From Siculibacillus sp. (GTDB lineage: Bacteria; Pseudomonadota; Alphaproteobacteria; Rhizobiales; Ancalomicrobiaceae): a stretch of DNA of 64,000 nucleotides. The position numbers and the translations under genes are program-made. The notes beneath the pieces are model-generated. The model was not told where the DNA came from and did not search any database. It saw only the letters and a list, made by a program, of their open reading frames with translations. The stretch lies in assembly GCA_030247555.1 (NCBI GenBank), contig JAOTSD010000005.1, positions 1-64,000 on the forward strand, written 5' to 3'. Of this stretch, positions 56,197 to 64,000 are shown in pieces; positions within the stretch are counted from its first letter, which is position 1, and each line of letters begins with the position of its first letter.

Positions 56197-57384
56197 GTGG
56201 CCGAGCATTGGGACGTGGTGATCGCCGGCGGCGCGATCATGGGATCGTCGACCGCCTATTTCCTCACCCACGAGCTGGGCGCCGACGCCCGCATCCTGGT
56301 GGTGGAGAAGGACCCGACTTATTCGCGCTCGGCGACGACGCTCTCGGCCGCCTCGATCCGCCAGCAGTTCTCGACGCCGGAGAACATCCGCCTCTCCCGC
56401 TTCGGCATCGAGATGATCCGCGGCCTGAAGCCGGAGTTCGGTGCGGACGCCGACATCGGCTTCCACGAGAAGGGCTATCTGACGCTGGCCTCGCCTGCCG
56501 GCGTGCCGGTGCTCACCGCCAATCACGCCGTCCAGACCGCCGAAGGCGCCGACATCGAGCTGATCGCGCCCGACGAGCTGGCACGGCGATACCCCTGGAT
56601 GGCGCTCGACGGGGTGGCCCTCGCCGCCTACGGCCGAACCGGCGAGGGCTGGTTCGACGCCCACATGTGGCTCGATCTCCTGCGCAAGGCGGCGCGCCGC
56701 CGGGGCGCCACCTACGCCCACGCCGCCGTCACCGGCATCGCCCGCGACGGCAACCGCATCACCGGCGTCACCCTCTCCGACGGCCGCGAAATCACCTGCG
56801 ACACCTTCGTCGATGCCGCCGGCCCGGCCGCCGGTGACGTGGCGGCGCTCGCCGGCATCACGCTGCCGGTCGAGCCGCGGAAGCGCTTCGTCTACGTCGT
56901 CCACTGCCGCGAGGCGGTCCCCGGCTTGCCGATGCTGATCGACGGCACCGTCGTCGCCTCCGGCGTATACGTGCGGCCGGAGGGGCAGTTCCACATCTGC
57001 GGCGTCTCTCCCTCCGATGAGGAGGATCGGCGCTGCGCCGACGACGACTTCGAGGTCGACTACTCGCTCTACGAGGAGGTGATCTGGCCGGCGCTCGCCA
57101 CCCGCATCCCGGCCTTCGAGAGCCTCAAGCTGATCCGCGCCTGGGCCGGCCACTACGATTTCAACACCTTCGACCACAACGCCATCATCGGCCGCCACCC
57201 GGAAGTGACGAACTTCGTCTTCTGCAACGGCTTCTCCGGCCACGGCATCCAGCAGGGTCCGGCCGCCGGCCGCGCCGTCGCCGAGCTGATCGCCCACGGC
57301 GGCTATCGCAGCCTCGATCTCTCGGTCTTCGACTGGGGGCGGCTGCCGGCGGGGCGCAAGGTGGTGGAACTGAACGTCATCTGA
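56197..57384 (+). CDS. FAD-dependent oxidoreductase of the DAO family
   Basis: A 395-residue flavoenzyme of the D-amino-acid oxidase/sarcosine oxidase superfamily. The N-terminal dinucleotide fold is VVIAGGAIMGSSTAYFL with the ribose-binding Glu in VVEKD. A SIRQQFSTPENIRLSRFG segment and the C-terminal flavin motif NGFSGHGIQQGPAAGRAVAELI resemble the FOXRED1-like subgroup. It probably oxidises an N-methylated or other small amino acid. No partner subunits are adjacent, so it is likely monomeric. The exact substrate is unknown. Confidence 0.85.
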   Translation: MAEHWDVVIAGGAIMGSSTAYFLTHELGADARILVVEKDPTYSRSATTLSAASIRQQFSTPENIRLSRFGIEMIRGLKPEFGADADIGFHEKGYLTLASPAGVPVLTANHAVQTAEGADIELIAPDELARRYPWMALDGVALAAYGRTGEGWFDAHMWLDLLRKAARRRGATYAHAAVTGIARDGNRITGVTLSDGREITCDTFVDAAGPAAGDVAALAGITLPVEPRKRFVYVVHCREAVPGLPMLIDGTVVASGVYVRPEGQFHICGVSPSDEEDRRCADDDFEVDYSLYEEVIWPALATRIPAFESLKLIRAWAGHYDFNTFDHNAIIGRHPEVTNFVFCNGFSGHGIQQGPAAGRAVAELIAHGGYRSLDLSVFDWGRLPAGRKVVELNVI

Positions 57385-57429
57385 AGGCGCCGGGCTCGCG
57401 CTTCTCGCGAGGGAGGGGCTCCGGCTGCC

Positions 57430-57490
57430 GGCCGCTCGCGGGGCTCGCGGCGTTCGTCGCTCGCGAAACTCCACCGGAGCCTCGCGTTCT
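57430..57490 (+). repeat. Dispersed intergenic repeat, copy 2
   Basis: The 61-bp segment aligns with the reverse complement of 26926-26986. The core CTCGCGAAACTCCACCGGAG at 57460-57479 differs from the other copy by one base. The flanking GGCGTTCGT is identical. The hairpin is imperfect here. It lies between convergent genes. Confidence 0.75.
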
Positions 57491-57514
57491 CCCGCCGCGG
57501 GGCGACGGGAGAAC
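57486..57514. terminator. Terminator-like hairpin between convergent genes
   Basis: GTTCTCCCG pairs perfectly with CGGGAGAAC around an 11-nt loop, between the FAD oxidoreductase and prfC stops. Confidence 0.5.
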
Positions 57515-57520
57515 CGTTCC

Positions 57521-59116
57521 TCACCCCTTCTGATAATCCTTCACGTCGGAGAATTTCAGCATCTCCCAGCGGTCCTCCTCGTATTTGAGCGAGAACGTCG
57601 AGGTGGCGAGATGGACCGGATCGCCGTCGAGGTCGGTGCAGTTGGCGGACGAATCGCGGCGAGCGAATTCCTCGAGCTTCGCCGGCTCTTCGGTCGTCAC
57701 CCAGCGGGCGACCGAGAAGCGCGTCGTCTCGAAGGAGATCTCGAGCCCGTATTCGGCGGCGAGGCGATCCTTCAGCACGTCGAGCTGCAGCGAGCCGACG
57801 ACGCCGACGATCGGCTGCGAGCCGTCGCGCGGCTGGAACACCTGGACGACGCCCTCTTCGGCCATCTGCTGAAGCGCTTCCTTGAGCTTCTTGGCCTTCA
57901 TCGCGTCGCCGACGCGCACCCGGCGCAGGATCTCCGGCGCGAAGGACGGCACGCCGCGGAACACCAGATCCTCGCCCTCGGTCAGCGTGTCACCGATGCG
58001 CAGCGTGCCGTGGTTGGGGATGCCGACGATGTCGCCGGCGAAGGCCTCGTCGGCGATCGAGCGATCTTGGGCGAAGAAGAACTGCGGCGCGGTGAGGCCG
58101 ATGGTCTTGCCCGTCCGCACCAGCTTGACCCGCATGCCGCGCGTCAGCTTGCCCGAACACACCCGCATGAAGGCGATGCGGTCGCGGTGGTTGGGGTCCA
58201 TGTTCGCCTGGATCTTGAAGACGAAGCCGGCCATCTTCGGCTCGTCGGCCTTCACGACCCGGGTCGCGGCATGCTGCTCGCGGGGGCTGGGCGCGAAGCG
58301 GCCGAGCGCGTCGATCAGGTCCTGCACGCCCATGTCCTTCAAGGCCGAGCCGAAATAGACCGGCGTCAGGTGCCCCTCGAGGAACGACTGCTGGACATAG
58401 GGCTTGGCCGCCCCTTGCGCCAGCAGCACCTCCTCCTGGAACTGCTCGAAATCCTGTGGCTGTAGGAGACCGGCGATGCGCGGATCGCCCGGGCCGGAGA
58501 CCGGGATCGAGTCCTCGGCGTCCTTCAGCCGAATGGTGTTCGCGTCGAGATCATAGGTGCCGGCGAAGGCGCGGCCGCGGCCGATCGGCCAGCATTTCGG
58601 CGTGGTGTCGAGCGCCAGCGAATTCTCGATGTCGTCGAGCAGCTCGAACGGATCCATCGTCTCGCGGTCCATCTTGTTGATGAACGTGACGATCGGGATG
58701 TCGCGGAGGCGGCAGACCTCGACCAGCTTCAGCGTCCGCGCCTCGACGCCCTTCGCCGCGTCGAGCACCATGACGGCGGCGTCGACGGCGGTCAGCGTCC
58801 GGTAGGTGTCCTCCGAGAAGTCCTCGTGGCCGGGCGTGTCGAGCAGGTTGAACACCCAGTCGCGGTATTCGAAGGTCATGACCGAGGTCATCACCGAGAT
58901 GCCGCGCTCCTTCTCGATGCCCATCCAGTCCGACCGCGTCTGCCGTCGATCGCCCTTGGCGCGCACCTGCCCCGCGAGCTGGATGGCGCCGCCGAAGAGC
59001 AAGAGCTTCTCGGTCAGCGTCGTCTTGCCGGCGTCGGGATGCGAAATGATCGCGAAGGTGCGGCGACGGGAGACAGGATCGGCGGCGGTGTCGTGCGCCG
59101 GGAGATGTGCGGACAT
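57521..59116 (-). CDS. prfC: Peptide chain release factor 3
   Basis: A translational GTPase that recycles RF1/RF2 from ribosomes. The 531-residue protein has normal length. G1 is SHPDAGKTTLTEKLL, G3 DTPGHEDFSEDTYR and G4 NKMDRE. An EF-Tu-like domain II and an RF3-specific C-terminal domain follow (RFSVARWVTTEEPAKLEEF). The ATG at 59116 is used. It ends 5 bp from the intergenic hairpin and converges with the FAD oxidoreductase. The rpoH operon ends 74 bp upstream on the same strand. Confidence 0.96.
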   Translation of the reverse strand: MSAHLPAHDTAADPVSRRRTFAIISHPDAGKTTLTEKLLLFGGAIQLAGQVRAKGDRRQTRSDWMGIEKERGISVMTSVMTFEYRDWVFNLLDTPGHEDFSEDTYRTLTAVDAAVMVLDAAKGVEARTLKLVEVCRLRDIPIVTFINKMDRETMDPFELLDDIENSLALDTTPKCWPIGRGRAFAGTYDLDANTIRLKDAEDSIPVSGPGDPRIAGLLQPQDFEQFQEEVLLAQGAAKPYVQQSFLEGHLTPVYFGSALKDMGVQDLIDALGRFAPSPREQHAATRVVKADEPKMAGFVFKIQANMDPNHRDRIAFMRVCSGKLTRGMRVKLVRTGKTIGLTAPQFFFAQDRSIADEAFAGDIVGIPNHGTLRIGDTLTEGEDLVFRGVPSFAPEILRRVRVGDAMKAKKLKEALQQMAEEGVVQVFQPRDGSQPIVGVVGSLQLDVLKDRLAAEYGLEISFETTRFSVARWVTTEEPAKLEEFARRDSSANCTDLDGDPVHLATSTFSLKYEEDRWEMLKFSDVKDYQKG

Positions 59117-59189
59117 GGGGGCGATCTCGAGGGTACTGCCGCGCGGATGATCGCGCGAGCGCAGGCAATGCCGGGGATGGGGGGCGGTG

Positions 59190-59993
59190 TCAACCGGCGT
59201 GGTGCCCGGTCGCGCCGGGTTCGCCCGCCGAGGCGGCCGATCCGACCGCCTCGTCCTCCTCTTCGCCGCCGCAGACCAGGCGCCAGAACTCGAACGCGTC
59301 CGAACACGGGGCGCCGTCGTCGATCAGCCGCCAGTCCGGGGTGATCAGCCGCGGCAGATCGGGAAGCGGGCGGCCCTCGGGCCAGGCCGCACCGCCGATG
59401 ATCAATTCGCAGAGCGTCGCGGAGAATGCCGCCGGCCACGGCGTCGCATCGCCCACGCCTACGCCGACCAGCGTCTCGAGCGCCGGAAAGCCGGAGAGAT
59501 CGAGGCGTCGCAGCGCCGGGGCGGTGCCGATGTCGAGGGCGACGAGCTTCGGCAGCCGGCCGAGCGCCGCGAGGTCGTCGATCGGCGTCCTGCCGAGGTC
59601 GAGACGGCGGAGCGTCGCCGACCCGGCGAGCGGCGAGAGGTCGGTGACGGCGGTGCGATCGATGTTCAGTTCGGCGAGCGCCGGGAGATGCGCCAGCGGC
59701 GCGAGATCGTCGACCGCGGTACGCATCAGCGACAGTCGCTCGAGCCGCGGCGCGGCCGCGAGCGGCGCCAGATCCCGCACCCCGGTTCCCGTGAGATCGA
59801 GCGACACGAGGCGCGGCAGGCTCGCCACGAAGCCGAGATCGACCAGCTCCGCCCGGTCGGAGAAGTCGAGCATCGTCACTCGGTCGGCGAGGTCCGGATC
59901 GACCGGCCGTCCCGCCAGGATCGCCGCTCGGATGGTTCCGTCGAGATCCGAGAGCGCCCGCACCTCGGCGCGGATGCGATCGTCGTCGCTCAC
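59190..59993 (-). CDS. Leucine-rich-repeat protein coupled to rpoH
   Basis: A 267-residue soluble protein starting with GTG, with about six to seven LRR units of about 22 residues at about 45-185. The repeat pattern is LxxLxLxxTxVxDLxPLAxLP (e.g. RLVSLDLTGTGVRDLAPLAA, RTAVTDLSPLAG), resembling internalin-type repeats. There is no signal peptide, so it is probably cytosolic. It overlaps the rpoH stop as GTGA, giving translational coupling. The partner is unknown; LRRs usually bind proteins. Confidence 0.78.
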   Translation of the reverse strand: MSDDDRIRAEVRALSDLDGTIRAAILAGRPVDPDLADRVTMLDFSDRAELVDLGFVASLPRLVSLDLTGTGVRDLAPLAAAPRLERLSLMRTAVDDLAPLAHLPALAELNIDRTAVTDLSPLAGSATLRRLDLGRTPIDDLAALGRLPKLVALDIGTAPALRRLDLSGFPALETLVGVGVGDATPWPAAFSATLCELIIGGAAWPEGRPLPDLPRLITPDWRLIDDGAPCSDAFEFWRLVCGGEEEDEAVGSAASAGEPGATGHHAG

Positions 59994-60880
59994 GCCGGCA
60001 CCGGCGCCTTGGCCTGCGCGCCCTTCATCACCGCCTCCTGCACCTTCTCGAAGGCGCGCACCTCGATCTGGCGGACGCGTTCGCGGGAGATGCCGAATTC
60101 GGCGGAGAGTTCCTCGAGCGTGATCGGGTCCTCGGCGAGGCGCCGCGCCTCGAAGATGCGGCGCTCGCGCTCGTTGAGCACACCCAGCGCCTTGGCGAGC
60201 AGCGCCTTGCGACCGTCGAGCTCCTGGGAGGCTCCGAGCGCCGTCTCCTGGTCTTCGGTGTGATCGACCAGCCAATCCTGCCACTCCGCCCCTTCCTCGT
60301 CGGCCCTGACCGGCGCGTTGAGGGAGGCGTCGCCGCCGAGGCGGCGGTTCATCGACACGACGTCCTCTTCGGTGACGCCGAGCTTGGTGGCGATCTTCTT
60401 GACGTTGTCGGGGTGCAGGTCGCCCTCGTCGAGCGCCTGGAGCTGGCTCTTGACCCGGCGCAGGTTGAAGAACAGCCGCTTCTGGTTGGCGGTCGTGCCC
60501 ATCTTCACCAGGGACCACGAGCGCAGGATGTACTCCTGGATCGCCGCCTTGATCCACCACATGGCATAGGTGGCGAGGCGGAAGCCCTTCTCCGGCTCGA
60601 AGCGCTTGACCGCCTGCATCAGGCCGACGTTGCCTTCGGAGATCACCTCGGAGATCGGCAGGCCGTAGCCGCGATAGCCCATGGCGATCTTGGCCACCAG
60701 CCGCAGATGCGAGGTGACGAGACGTTCGGCGGCCTTGGGATCCTGGTGCTCGCGCCAGCGCTTGGCGAGCATGTATTCTTCCTGGGGCTGCAGCATCGGA
60801 AAACGGCGGATCTCGTCGAGATAGCGAGACAGGCCGCCTTCGAGCGAGGCGAGCGCGGGAAGCGTCGTGGTCTGGGCCAT
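59990..60880 (-). CDS. rpoH: RNA polymerase sigma-32 factor
   Basis: Heat-shock sigma factor. The 296-residue protein shows region 2 (SEGNVGLMQAVKRFEPEKGF, YAMWWIKAAIQEYILRSWS) and the RpoH box QKRLFFNLRR. The region 4 helix-turn-helix is TLEELSAEFGISRERVRQIE. The ATG at 60880 (MAQTTTLPALAS) is used; upstream residues in the longer frame look noncoding. It is the first gene of a two-gene unit with the LRR gene. Rhizobiales often carry more than one RpoH; only one is in the window. Confidence 0.95.
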   Translation of the reverse strand: MAQTTTLPALASLEGGLSRYLDEIRRFPMLQPQEEYMLAKRWREHQDPKAAERLVTSHLRLVAKIAMGYRGYGLPISEVISEGNVGLMQAVKRFEPEKGFRLATYAMWWIKAAIQEYILRSWSLVKMGTTANQKRLFFNLRRVKSQLQALDEGDLHPDNVKKIATKLGVTEEDVVSMNRRLGGDASLNAPVRADEEGAEWQDWLVDHTEDQETALGASQELDGRKALLAKALGVLNERERRIFEARRLAEDPITLEELSAEFGISRERVRQIEVRAFEKVQEAVMKGAQAKAPVPA

Positions 60881-61074
60881 GGGATCAGCGCCCTCGTCAT
60901 GGTTCGGGATCGGGGGATCCGATCCCGGGGAGACCCCCGTGCGGGCGATCTCCTCGTCGTCCGGCGCCCGCTCCTGCGGCACGCCGGAGAAAGATCATAT
61001 CGCAACTCGTGGCGAAATCGCGACCGGCTTTCCGATCACGATGGTGGGATGGAAGGTGAACGCGACGTCTCGCC

Positions 61075-61875
61075 TCACCGCTCCCGCCACAACCGGTCGG
61101 GCGAGAAGGCGGCGACGTCGGCGAGGAGTTCGATGAAGCCGGTGACGGCGTGGTCGATCGCCGCCTCGCCCTTGGCGGCGTTGGCGAGGATCGCCGCTCC
61201 CATCGCCCCGGTCGGATTGAGGTCCTGCGCCTTCCAGCCGAACTGGCTCGGCCCGTAGGCCCTGAGATGGGCGAACTCCTTCTCGAACCGCATCTGCGCC
61301 GAGGGGAAATCGGCGAGCAGGTCGACGCGGACGAGATCGGGACGCAGTGCCATCACCATCGAAGTCTCGATGTCGCCGGCATGGATGCCGAACCTGCGTT
61401 CGCCCTCCGAGAACATTCCCTGCGGCCGGCCGAAGCGCGACCACGAGGTGGCGACCGCCAGCATGTCGTGACGCACCCGGAGTTCGCGGGTGACCAGATC
61501 CATGATCGGCACGTTGCCGCCGTGGGCGTTGACGACGACGAGCTTCCTCACCCCCGCCCGCGCCACCGAGGCGCCGATGTCGAGCCACACTTCGGTGACC
61601 GTCTTCCAGTCGAGGGTCAACGTGCCCGGCGAAGAGACGTGCTCCACCGACCAAGCGATCGCCTGGGTCGGCAGGAACACCGCCGGAAGCGTCGCCGGCA
61701 GCCGCTCGATGGTGCGGGCGACGTGGCCCTCGGCGATGATCGTGTCGGTGGCGAGGGGCAGATGGGGGCCGTGCTGTTCGATCGCCGCCACGGGAAGCAC
61801 GGCGATCCACTCGGCGACGTTCGGCCGGCGGAAGTCCTCGGTGGTCAGATCCGACCAGTGGCGCCGTGGCGGCAT
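61075..61875 (-). CDS. Creatininase-family amidohydrolase
   Basis: A 266-residue cytosolic metal-dependent hydrolase. Metal ligands are visible in IEQHGPHLPLATDT (Glu, His, Asp), VVNAHGGNVPI (His) and HAGDIETSM (Glu/His). Family members include creatininase, the MftE peptidase and FAPy deformylase ArfB. The neighbours favour a purine or creatinine-like substrate but do not decide it. The ATG at 61875 (MPPRRHWSD) is used. Confidence 0.85.
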   Translation of the reverse strand: MPPRRHWSDLTTEDFRRPNVAEWIAVLPVAAIEQHGPHLPLATDTIIAEGHVARTIERLPATLPAVFLPTQAIAWSVEHVSSPGTLTLDWKTVTEVWLDIGASVARAGVRKLVVVNAHGGNVPIMDLVTRELRVRHDMLAVATSWSRFGRPQGMFSEGERRFGIHAGDIETSMVMALRPDLVRVDLLADFPSAQMRFEKEFAHLRAYGPSQFGWKAQDLNPTGAMGAAILANAAKGEAAIDHAVTGFIELLADVAAFSPDRLWRER

Positions 61876-61997
61876 GGGAGACCTCGTCTTGTCGGCGGGC
61901 GTGACCACCCGCGCATTCACCGTCCGCGCCGAAGGCGCCTTCTCTTCTCCCCTCGCGGCAGAAGGGTTCGAGCCCGCGGCCGACGAAGAAGCCCCCC

Positions 61998-63329
61998 TCA
62001 CACGAACCGCTTCGCCGCCTCCCCATGTTCCCACCGCAAACGCGCCACGTCCACATCGACCGGCATCCCGTCGACGACCTTCCATGTCCCGGCGATCATC
62101 ACCCGGTCGGCCCGATGCGCCCCGCACAGCACCAGCGCGGCGAGCGGATCGCCGGCGCCGGAGAAGCGCAGCTCGTCCAGGGTGAACAGCGCCAGATCCG
62201 CCTCGAGCCCGACCGCGATCCGGCCGATGTCGCTCCGCCCCAGACAGCGCGCCGAGCCCTCCGTCGCCCACCGGAGCGCGTCGAGATGGGTGACGGTCGC
62301 GTCGTAGGTCAGCCGGTTGATCATCAGGGCGTGGCGCACGCCCTCCATCAGGTTGGAATTGTCGTTCGAGGCCGAGCCGTCGACCCCGAGGCCGACGGCG
62401 ACGCCCGCCGCCTCCAGCTCCCGCGTCCGGCAGTGGCCCGAGGCGAGCACCATGTTCGAGGTCGGGCAGTGGCAGACGCCGACTCCGTGACGGCCCAGCC
62501 GCCGCATCTCGTCGTCCGAGAAGTGGATGCCGTGGGCGAGCCAGGTGCGGTCGCTCATCCAGCCGACCTCCTCGAGATAGTCGACCGGCCGGCATCGGAA
62601 CTGCGACAGGCAGAAGTCGTTCTCGTCCTCGGTCTCGGCGAGATGGGTGTGGAGCCGGCAGTCGTGCTTCGCCGCCAGTTCCGCCGTCTTCTTCATCAGC
62701 GACCGGGTCACCGAGAAGGGAGAACACGGGGCGAGCGCGATCTGCGTCATCGACCCCGGCTTCGCATCATGGAAGAGCCCGATCACCCGCTCGCTGTCGG
62801 CGAGGATCGTGTCCTCGTCCTGCACCGCGGCCTTGGGCGGCAGGCCGCCGTCCTCCACCGACAGGTTCATCGAGCCGCGCGACACGGTCATGCGCAGGCC
62901 GAGCGCGCGGGCCTCGTCGACCTCGATGTCGACCGCGTCCTCGAGGCCGGCGGGGAAGACGTAGTGGTGATCGGCGGCCGTGGTGCAGCCCGACATCATC
63001 AGCTCGGTGCCGGCGAGCCGCACCGCCATCCGAAACGTCTCGGGGTCGAGCCCCTTCACCCAGACTGGATAGAGCGCCTTCAACCAGGGAAAGAGTTCCT
63101 TGTTGATGGCGTCGGGGTGGGCGCGGGTCATCGTCTGATAGACGTGGTGATGGGTGTTGATCAGCCCCGGCAGCATCACGTGGCGCGACGCGTCGAAGAC
63201 AGAATCGACCGGGGTGAGCGGTTCGCGCCCCCGCCCGACCAGTTCGACGATACGGCTGCCCTCGACGACGACGCCCCGCTCGGCCCCTTGCGCCAGCACG
63301 GCGAGCGGATCCTTCAACCACAGACGCAT
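61998..63329 (-). CDS. 8-oxoguanine/guanine deaminase-like amidohydrolase
   Basis: A 443-residue metal-dependent deaminase of the ATZ/TRZ-like group. The metal motif is [19 protein letters not shown], with additional His in [11 protein letters not shown] and [11 protein letters not shown], and catalytic Asp in [12 protein letters not shown]. The length and the [14 protein letters not shown] segment match 8-oxoguanine deaminases. It deaminates a purine base or related heterocycle. The ATG at 63329 follows AGAGGAG. It lies 122 bp upstream of the creatininase-family gene in the same direction and divergent from purH. Confidence 0.85.
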   Translation of the reverse strand: MRLWLKDPLAVLAQGAERGVVVEGSRIVELVGRGREPLTPVDSVFDASRHVMLPGLINTHHHVYQTMTRAHPDAINKELFPWLKALYPVWVKGLDPETFRMAVRLAGTELMMSGCTTAADHHYVFPAGLEDAVDIEVDEARALGLRMTVSRGSMNLSVEDGGLPPKAAVQDEDTILADSERVIGLFHDAKPGSMTQIALAPCSPFSVTRSLMKKTAELAAKHDCRLHTHLAETEDENDFCLSQFRCRPVDYLEEVGWMSDRTWLAHGIHFSDDEMRRLGRHGVGVCHCPTSNMVLASGHCRTRELEAAGVAVGLGVDGSASNDNSNLMEGVRHALMINRLTYDATVTHLDALRWATEGSARCLGRSDIGRIAVGLEADLALFTLDELRFSGAGDPLAALVLCGAHRADRVMIAGTWKVVDGMPVDVDVARLRWEHGEAAKRFV

Positions 63330-63536
63330 GGGAACTCCTCTTGCGAACTCGCTCGATCCTATCGGAACGACCGGAGGCGTACAGCCCGACGCCGTCCGCC
63401 GACCGTCGGGTTTCCCGGGCGGTCGATTCGTGCTATCGCCGCGCCGAAATCTCCCGGATCCCGAGAGCCCCGAGCCGAACGGCCCCCGTTCCGCGATCTC
63501 GCGATCCATTTCGCGCAAGAAGGCGAAGCCCGACCC

Positions 63537-64000
63537 ATGTCGATCACCGTCAAGAACATCACCCCGCCGGACCGCGTGCCGCTGAAGCGCGCGCTCCTCT
63601 CCGTCTCCGACAAGACCGGGCTCATCGACTTCGCCCGGGCGCTCAGCCGCCGCAGCGTCGAACTCGTTTCGACCGGCGGCACCTGTCGGTCGATCGCCGA
63701 GGCCGGCATTCCGGTGAAGGACGTCTCGGAGATCACCGGCTTCCCCGAGATCATGGACGGCCGCGTCAAGACGCTGCATCCCAAGGTCCACGGCGGCCTG
63801 CTCGCCGTGCGCAACGACCCCGAGCACGTCGCGGCGATGGAAGCCCACGGCATCGAGGGCATCGACCTGCTGGTGGTCAACCTCTACCCGTTCGAGGCCA
63901 CCGTGGCGAAGGGCGCCGACTGGGCGAGTGCGATCGAGAACATCGACATCGGCGGCCCGGCGATGATCCGCGCCTCGGCCAAGAACCACGCCCACGTCGC
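63537..64000 (+). CDS. purH: AICAR transformylase/IMP cyclohydrolase, 5' part
   Basis: Bifunctional enzyme for the last two steps of IMP synthesis. Only the first 154 residues are in the window; the gene runs past the right edge. The N-terminal MGS-like cyclohydrolase domain is clear: [55 protein letters not shown] and [19 protein letters not shown]. The ATG at 63537 (MSITVKNIT) is chosen because the next in-frame Met lies inside the domain. Confidence 0.93.
   Translation, partial: MSITVKNITPPDRVPLKRALLSVSDKTGLIDFARALSRRSVELVSTGGTCRSIAEAGIPVKDVSEITGFPEIMDGRVKTLHPKVHGGLLAVRNDPEHVAAMEAHGIEGIDLLVVNLYPFEATVAKGADWASAIENIDIGGPAMIRASAKNHAHV

Overview
The window is a GC-rich, densely packed chromosomal segment, most likely from an alphaproteobacterium of the order Hyphomicrobiales (Rhizobiales). 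The evidence is the set of order-typical genes: a DUF1465/RcdA-family protein, an IalB-family secreted protein, a sigma-32 with the RpoH box, a NodT-type outer membrane factor, TAXI-TRAP with DUF1850, and a PleD-like cyclase. Species cannot be named from this sequence alone. Apart from one insertion sequence and a broken integrase, it reads as core and shell genome.

Layout. 1-65: 3' tail of an IS3-type transposase cut by the window edge. 202-6220 (minus): tightly coupled guaB, MAPEG protein, two paralogous membrane proteins, rsmB and guaA. 6221-9426: a small secreted protein, then rlmE and a Ppx/GppA phosphatase. 9744-12689: tRNA-Gln(CUG), a tyrosine-recombinase fragment, a complete IS3-family element and a decayed tail, read as the remains of an element integrated at the tRNA. 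12690-19674 (minus): a two-component system followed by an iron-type ABC importer with two different ATPases, one carrying a frameshift. 20067-26627: a MacA-MacB-NodT tripartite efflux operon and a glycosyltransferase-like gene, divergent from a TetR regulator. 27163-28304: cytochrome c' and b561. 28380-33199 (minus): PfkB kinase, Kef-type antiporter, HAD phosphatase, PPK2. 33467-37077: TAXI-TRAP transporter with DUF1850. 37197-39244: a MotA/ExbB-like and OmpA/MotB-like pair. 39969-44487: small proteins, a candidate small RNA, the RcdA-family gene, two EamA exporters and a diguanylate cyclase. 44917-48840: purA, a membrane-anchored protein and panB. 48917-52681: a TPP riboswitch followed by a thiamine-precursor permease and binding protein, a pyridoxal-kinase-like gene and a DUF429 gene. 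52966-57384: IalB-like protein, rlmN, two membrane proteins and an FAD oxidoreductase. 57521-63329 (minus): prfC, then rpoH coupled to a leucine-rich-repeat gene, a creatininase-family gene and an amidohydrolase. 63537-64000: the 5' end of purH, cut by the window edge.

How the genes work together. Purine synthesis recurs (guaB, guaA, purA, purH), with a likely purine or creatinine salvage pair beside purH. Cofactor supply appears as panB, the TPP-controlled uptake genes and a pyridoxal kinase. RNA modification appears as rsmB, rlmE and rlmN.

The items most worth a second look are: an intergenic repeat of about 60 bp present twice in opposite orientation (26926-26986 and 57430-57490); a candidate small RNA ending at a strong terminator (about 40660-40766); a riboswitch-controlled thiamine-precursor importer with no local ATPase; a perfect 22-bp palindrome upstream of guaB; the paralogous membrane proteins inside the gua operon; a non-flagellar stator-like pair; and the frameshifted ATPase. 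I found no convincing complete defence system, CRISPR array, prophage or secondary-metabolite cluster.
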